This document shows positions 63,001 through 64,000 of a stretch of DNA of 64,000 nt, piece after piece (position 1 is the first letter of the stretch; every line of letters starts with the position of its first letter). A model generated the notes under the pieces. It saw only the letters and a program-made list of their open reading frames with translations, ran no database searches and was not told the origin of the DNA. The DNA is taken from assembly GCA_019095985.1 (NCBI GenBank), contig CM032662.1:9777526-9841525 (forward strand). The letters are read 5' to 3'. Origin of the DNA: Streblospio benedicti. Its lineage: Eukaryota; Annelida; Polychaeta; Spionida; Spionidae. A program made the translations under genes and the position numbers.

Positions 63001-63983
63001 CACAATGGCTTGCAGCTGTTTCATCTTTATCGGGTTCTCCAGAAGACGTCTTTTTGCCTCTTCCTCTCTCTGCTTTATGGCATACAGCGGGTCTTCCCTC
63101 ATCTTGGCCTGCATGTCCAGGTCGGCCCGCCGAGCCATCGCATCTTTGAAGAGTGCTCCTGGTGCATCTGTGAAAATTCAATAACAGTTACTGCATATTT
63201 TTAATATATTCTTAAGCATAATCATACTTATATTAACTTTTTTAAGCAAGATTAATACGTTCGATAGTAAAGGTTCATAAGTGTAGTATTTGATGGCACA
63301 GAATACGTATCAAAAATCCTTGGCCCAAATAAAACCACTATAGAAGCAATATCATTCAAACAAAAAATTGCTGGCAAACAAGAACTTTTATTTATTTCTA
63401 TGAAGAGATAACTTTTCTAATTAAATCTTAACAGATAACCTTTATGATAATTAAAAGCTCTTCATTTATTATTTTCAACTTTTCAAAAATCATCTAATGC
63501 TGCTTTCGGCTTGAGCCCTTTTAGATGGTAAAAATCAAGTTGTTAGTTCGCTGAGCCACATAAAATAAAACACCCATGTCACCATGCAGGTTTTAGCAGA
63601 TTGAGGCCCTACCTTTCATTTGCTCTTGCTCCTTTTCCTCCTCTTCGTCTACATATTTATCGATGCGGCGTCCAAGCAGATATTCCTCTGTATCAGGCTT
63701 GGCCGTTTTGTACATCCAGCTCATGTCAGGGCCCTCTCTATGAAAACAGTAGACAAATATAATGCACCATCTATTTATATGGTTATTCCTAATAACTTTA
63801 AATTGATTTCCAATTCACAGTTAGTAAAACTGGCATAATCATATGTGAACATATTCCATTTAGATTACCAGCTTTTCAACTGAAACTCACTTTTCCTTCT
63901 TGTTTTTCTCTCGGAGGAACTCGCGCAGTTTGTGGCGCTCATCTGGGTCCATGTCCTCCATCTTTTTCAACAGCTTGTCCATC
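45080..63983 (-). CDS. CWC25: Pre-mRNA splicing factor CWC25 (5' end outside window)
   Basis: Minus-strand exons, 5' to 3': 63891-63983, 63613-63737, 63004-63167, 62403-62718, 61869-62002, 60780-60877, 48054-48218, 45080-45176 (TGA). Every junction is in phase. Family blocks appear in order: SWMYKTAKPDTEEYLLGRRI, KMREDPLYAIKQREEEAKRR, NPIKMKQLQAI, a Lys/Ser-rich stretch with KKKKKEKKKKHKKK and repeated SSSEE, then GYGLI, and at the C-terminus LTEEEKEARRREMMRDAEER and SSVEDRIKRNRHHIQRTKSA, as in human CWC25. CWC25 joins the catalytically activated spliceosome and promotes the first transesterification. The true N-terminus (family motif near KSWHPQT) is not in the window. Intron 48219-60779 is 12.6 kb and holds a complete opposite-strand gene. 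Confidence 0.92.
45235..45340. repeat. G/C-run repeat fragment (GGGGGGTTC / GAACCCCCC)
   Basis: Alternating G-run and C-run with GGTTCAGCTGAACACCCC and repeated CTGAACCCCCC, able to fold back on itself. It lies in the last intron of CWC25. A related style of sequence appears at 47100-47210. Likely a transposon-derived repeat end. Confidence 0.5.
45528..46311. mobile_element. MITE-like element, about 780 bp, with weak inverted ends
   Basis: Left end AAGGCCGCATCCCACT and right end AGTGGGACACGGCTT are inverted with few mismatches. The interior is full of GCGTA/TACGC-type motifs (for example TTTGGCGTAAGGTCGACG) and contains a 40-bp-arm hairpin at 45705-45810. AAGTTCCCAGT is doubled near 46261. 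No coding potential. Confidence 0.55.
45705..45810. repeat. Long hairpin, 40-bp arms
   Basis: 45705-45744 (AGACAGTGAAAGCAAGGTCA onward) and 45771-45810 are inverted with about four mismatches, with a 26-bp loop. It lies inside the MITE-like element 45528-46311. Confidence 0.85.
46982..47215. repeat. Dispersed-repeat fragment (GGATCCAG ... GGGGGAGCATGCCCCC)
   Basis: Contains GGGGTGGATCCAGACCAGG at its left side, the hairpin GGGGGAGCATGCCCCC and CCCCCCTAG motifs. Intronic to CWC25; no coding potential. Confidence 0.45.
47690..48015. mobile_element. MITE with TA ends and central hairpin
   Basis: Left end TAAAACCCGCTTTACACATG matches the reverse complement of the right end at two mismatches. 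The outermost TA occurs at both ends and may be the target duplication. The centre folds as TTCGTCAGGAAATTTTTGAA / TTCAAAATTTCCTGACGAA (47922-47961). It stops 39 bp before the CWC25 exon at 48054, beside its splice donor. Confidence 0.75.
48219..53193. other. CWC25 intron upstream of the nested gene; possible 5'UTR exon
   Basis: No coding exon supported. 49980-50155 is GC-richer, ends AACTG|GTAAGT at 50156, and could be a plus-strand 5'UTR exon of the nested ankyrin gene; its acceptor partner would be TTTCAG before 53167. The remainder is AT-rich with degraded repeats (52260-52372 resembles the palindromic MITE family). Confidence 0.45.
53194..58918 (+). CDS. Ankyrin-repeat protein, 507 aa, nested in a CWC25 intron
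   Basis: Eleven coding exons: 53194-53211, 53406-53646, 54358-54399, 54835-54976, 55603-55729, 55985-56191, 56550-56651, 56920-57059, 57391-57553, 58143-58254, 58689-58918 (TAG). Phases agree throughout. The start MPPNDQ lies in an exon with acceptor TTTCAG at 53166, so at least one 5'UTR exon precedes. Residues 1-150 are an unassigned helical region with no repeat. Ankyrin repeats follow: HPLLYAARHGDYELAKFLIK (about 156-185), NPLHTAIKTKQDWSFIKLIA (about 193), SVFHLAVKHL, NGCSVLHEILL, a diverged repeat ending VFHVLLDHGADIY, and DGETALHYQLKKM (about 396). No SOCS box, kinase or membrane segment is visible. Likely a protein-interaction scaffold; subfamily not recognised. Confidence 0.9.
53686..53945 (+). 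mobile_element. tRNA-derived SINE
   Basis: The head 53690-53757 carries an A-box-like GAGTGGATAGGGAGTTGG and a B-box GGTTTGATTCC, spaced as in a tRNA. The tail includes GTAAGCTCCCCTGGGAGTTG. It lies just after the donor of the ankyrin-gene exon ending at 53646. The minus-strand open frame across it is accidental. Confidence 0.75.
54112..54209. repeat. Near-perfect hairpin, 47-bp arms, 4-base loop
   Basis: Arms 54112-54158 and 54163-54209 are inverted with about six mismatches, core TTTGTTTACATCTAGA / TCTAGATGTAAACAAA, loop CCTA. It lies in an intron of the ankyrin gene. Either a compact palindromic MITE or a precursor-like fold if transcribed. Confidence 0.9.
58919..60779. other. 3'UTR of the nested ankyrin gene and CWC25 intron
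   Basis: AT-rich, no coding exon. Candidate poly(A) signal AATAAA at 60003-60008 would give a 3'UTR of about 1.1 kb. A SINE head lies at 60537-60629. Confidence 0.55.
60537..60629 (+). mobile_element. tRNA-like SINE head (not a working tRNA)
   Basis: It begins GGGAGATTAGCTCAGTCGGT and ends GTTCGAGTCCACGATCTTCC. Acceptor halves GGGAGAT / ATCTTCC pair over seven positions, and A and B boxes are intact. The middle is too long (about 93 nt overall), lacks a clean anticodon stem, and the T-stem needs a bulge. It is therefore read as a SINE or tRNA pseudogene. Confidence 0.65.
61103..61320. mobile_element. Fold-back pair of SINE-related arms
   Basis: Outer arms 61103-61128 and 61295-61320 are inverted with one mismatch in 26 bp; inner arms 61200-61224 and 61253-61277 are inverted without mismatch over 25 bp. 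The left side carries an extra piece (61129-61199) shared with 8120-8195, including B-box-like sequence on the minus strand. It lies in the CWC25 intron between 60877 and 61869. Confidence 0.8.
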
Positions 63984-64000
63984 CTACCAAAAGAAATTTA

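Overview
This window is nuclear DNA of an invertebrate animal, most likely a lophotrochozoan and probably a mollusc. Several things point there: spliced protein-coding genes with short exons in long AT-rich introns, a ciliary outer-dynein-arm docking gene, an animal-type selenocysteine tRNA, tRNA-derived SINEs, many short palindromic DNA elements and long (GT)n tracts. No operon, CRISPR array, retroviral or Polinton-like element was seen. The species call is an inference from protein flavour and repeat style, not from a marker gene.

Layout from left to right. 1-830 (+): the last two exons of an ankyrin-repeat/SOCS-box (ASB-like) ubiquitin-ligase adaptor. 4620-6948 (+): a complete five-exon MFS sugar-transporter-like gene (MFSD4/NaGLT1 family) with a pure 23-unit CAG tract in intron 1. 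7262-14442 (-): an M28 peptidase of the NAALADL1/glutamate carboxypeptidase II family whose 5' part runs into a low-quality, homopolymer-ridden block ending in a 100-N assembly gap (15067-15166). 15508-15594 (+): a tRNA-Sec gene with upstream TATA box and T-run terminator. 16134-16465: a long (GT)n microsatellite. 17873-18975 (-): a 72-residue two-EF-hand protein. 20564-20900 (+): an open C-terminal exon of an unrecognised protein. 21684-22642 (-): a complete 130-residue unrecognised protein that is divergent from the next gene.

23313-43459 (+) is the main locus: ODAD4/TTC25, the tetratricopeptide subunit of the outer dynein arm docking complex. At least 19 exons can be chained with perfect phase agreement. 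It has two mutually compatible alternative first exons, two candidate micro-exons, and several alternative 3' ends, including a 398-residue Ser/Lys-rich exon that lengthens the protein well past the human one. 45080-63983 (-) is CWC25, a step-I spliceosome factor, with its 5' end outside the window. Its 12.6-kb intron (48219-60779) contains a whole 507-residue ankyrin-repeat gene on the opposite strand (coding 53194-58918).

The rest is introns, UTRs and repeats: a hAT-type MITE with an intact 8-bp target duplication (34506-34780), a dispersed palindromic MITE family with one copy in the short space between the 130-residue gene and ODAD4, two near-perfect long hairpins (45.7 kb, 54.1 kb), tRNA-SINEs, a fold-back SINE pair at 61.1-61.3 kb, and a strong excess of the palindrome TACATGTA. 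I found no wholly new multi-gene system. The observations most worth following up are the ODAD4 alternative-exon architecture, the tRNA-Sec with a compensatory base pair, and the nested ankyrin gene.
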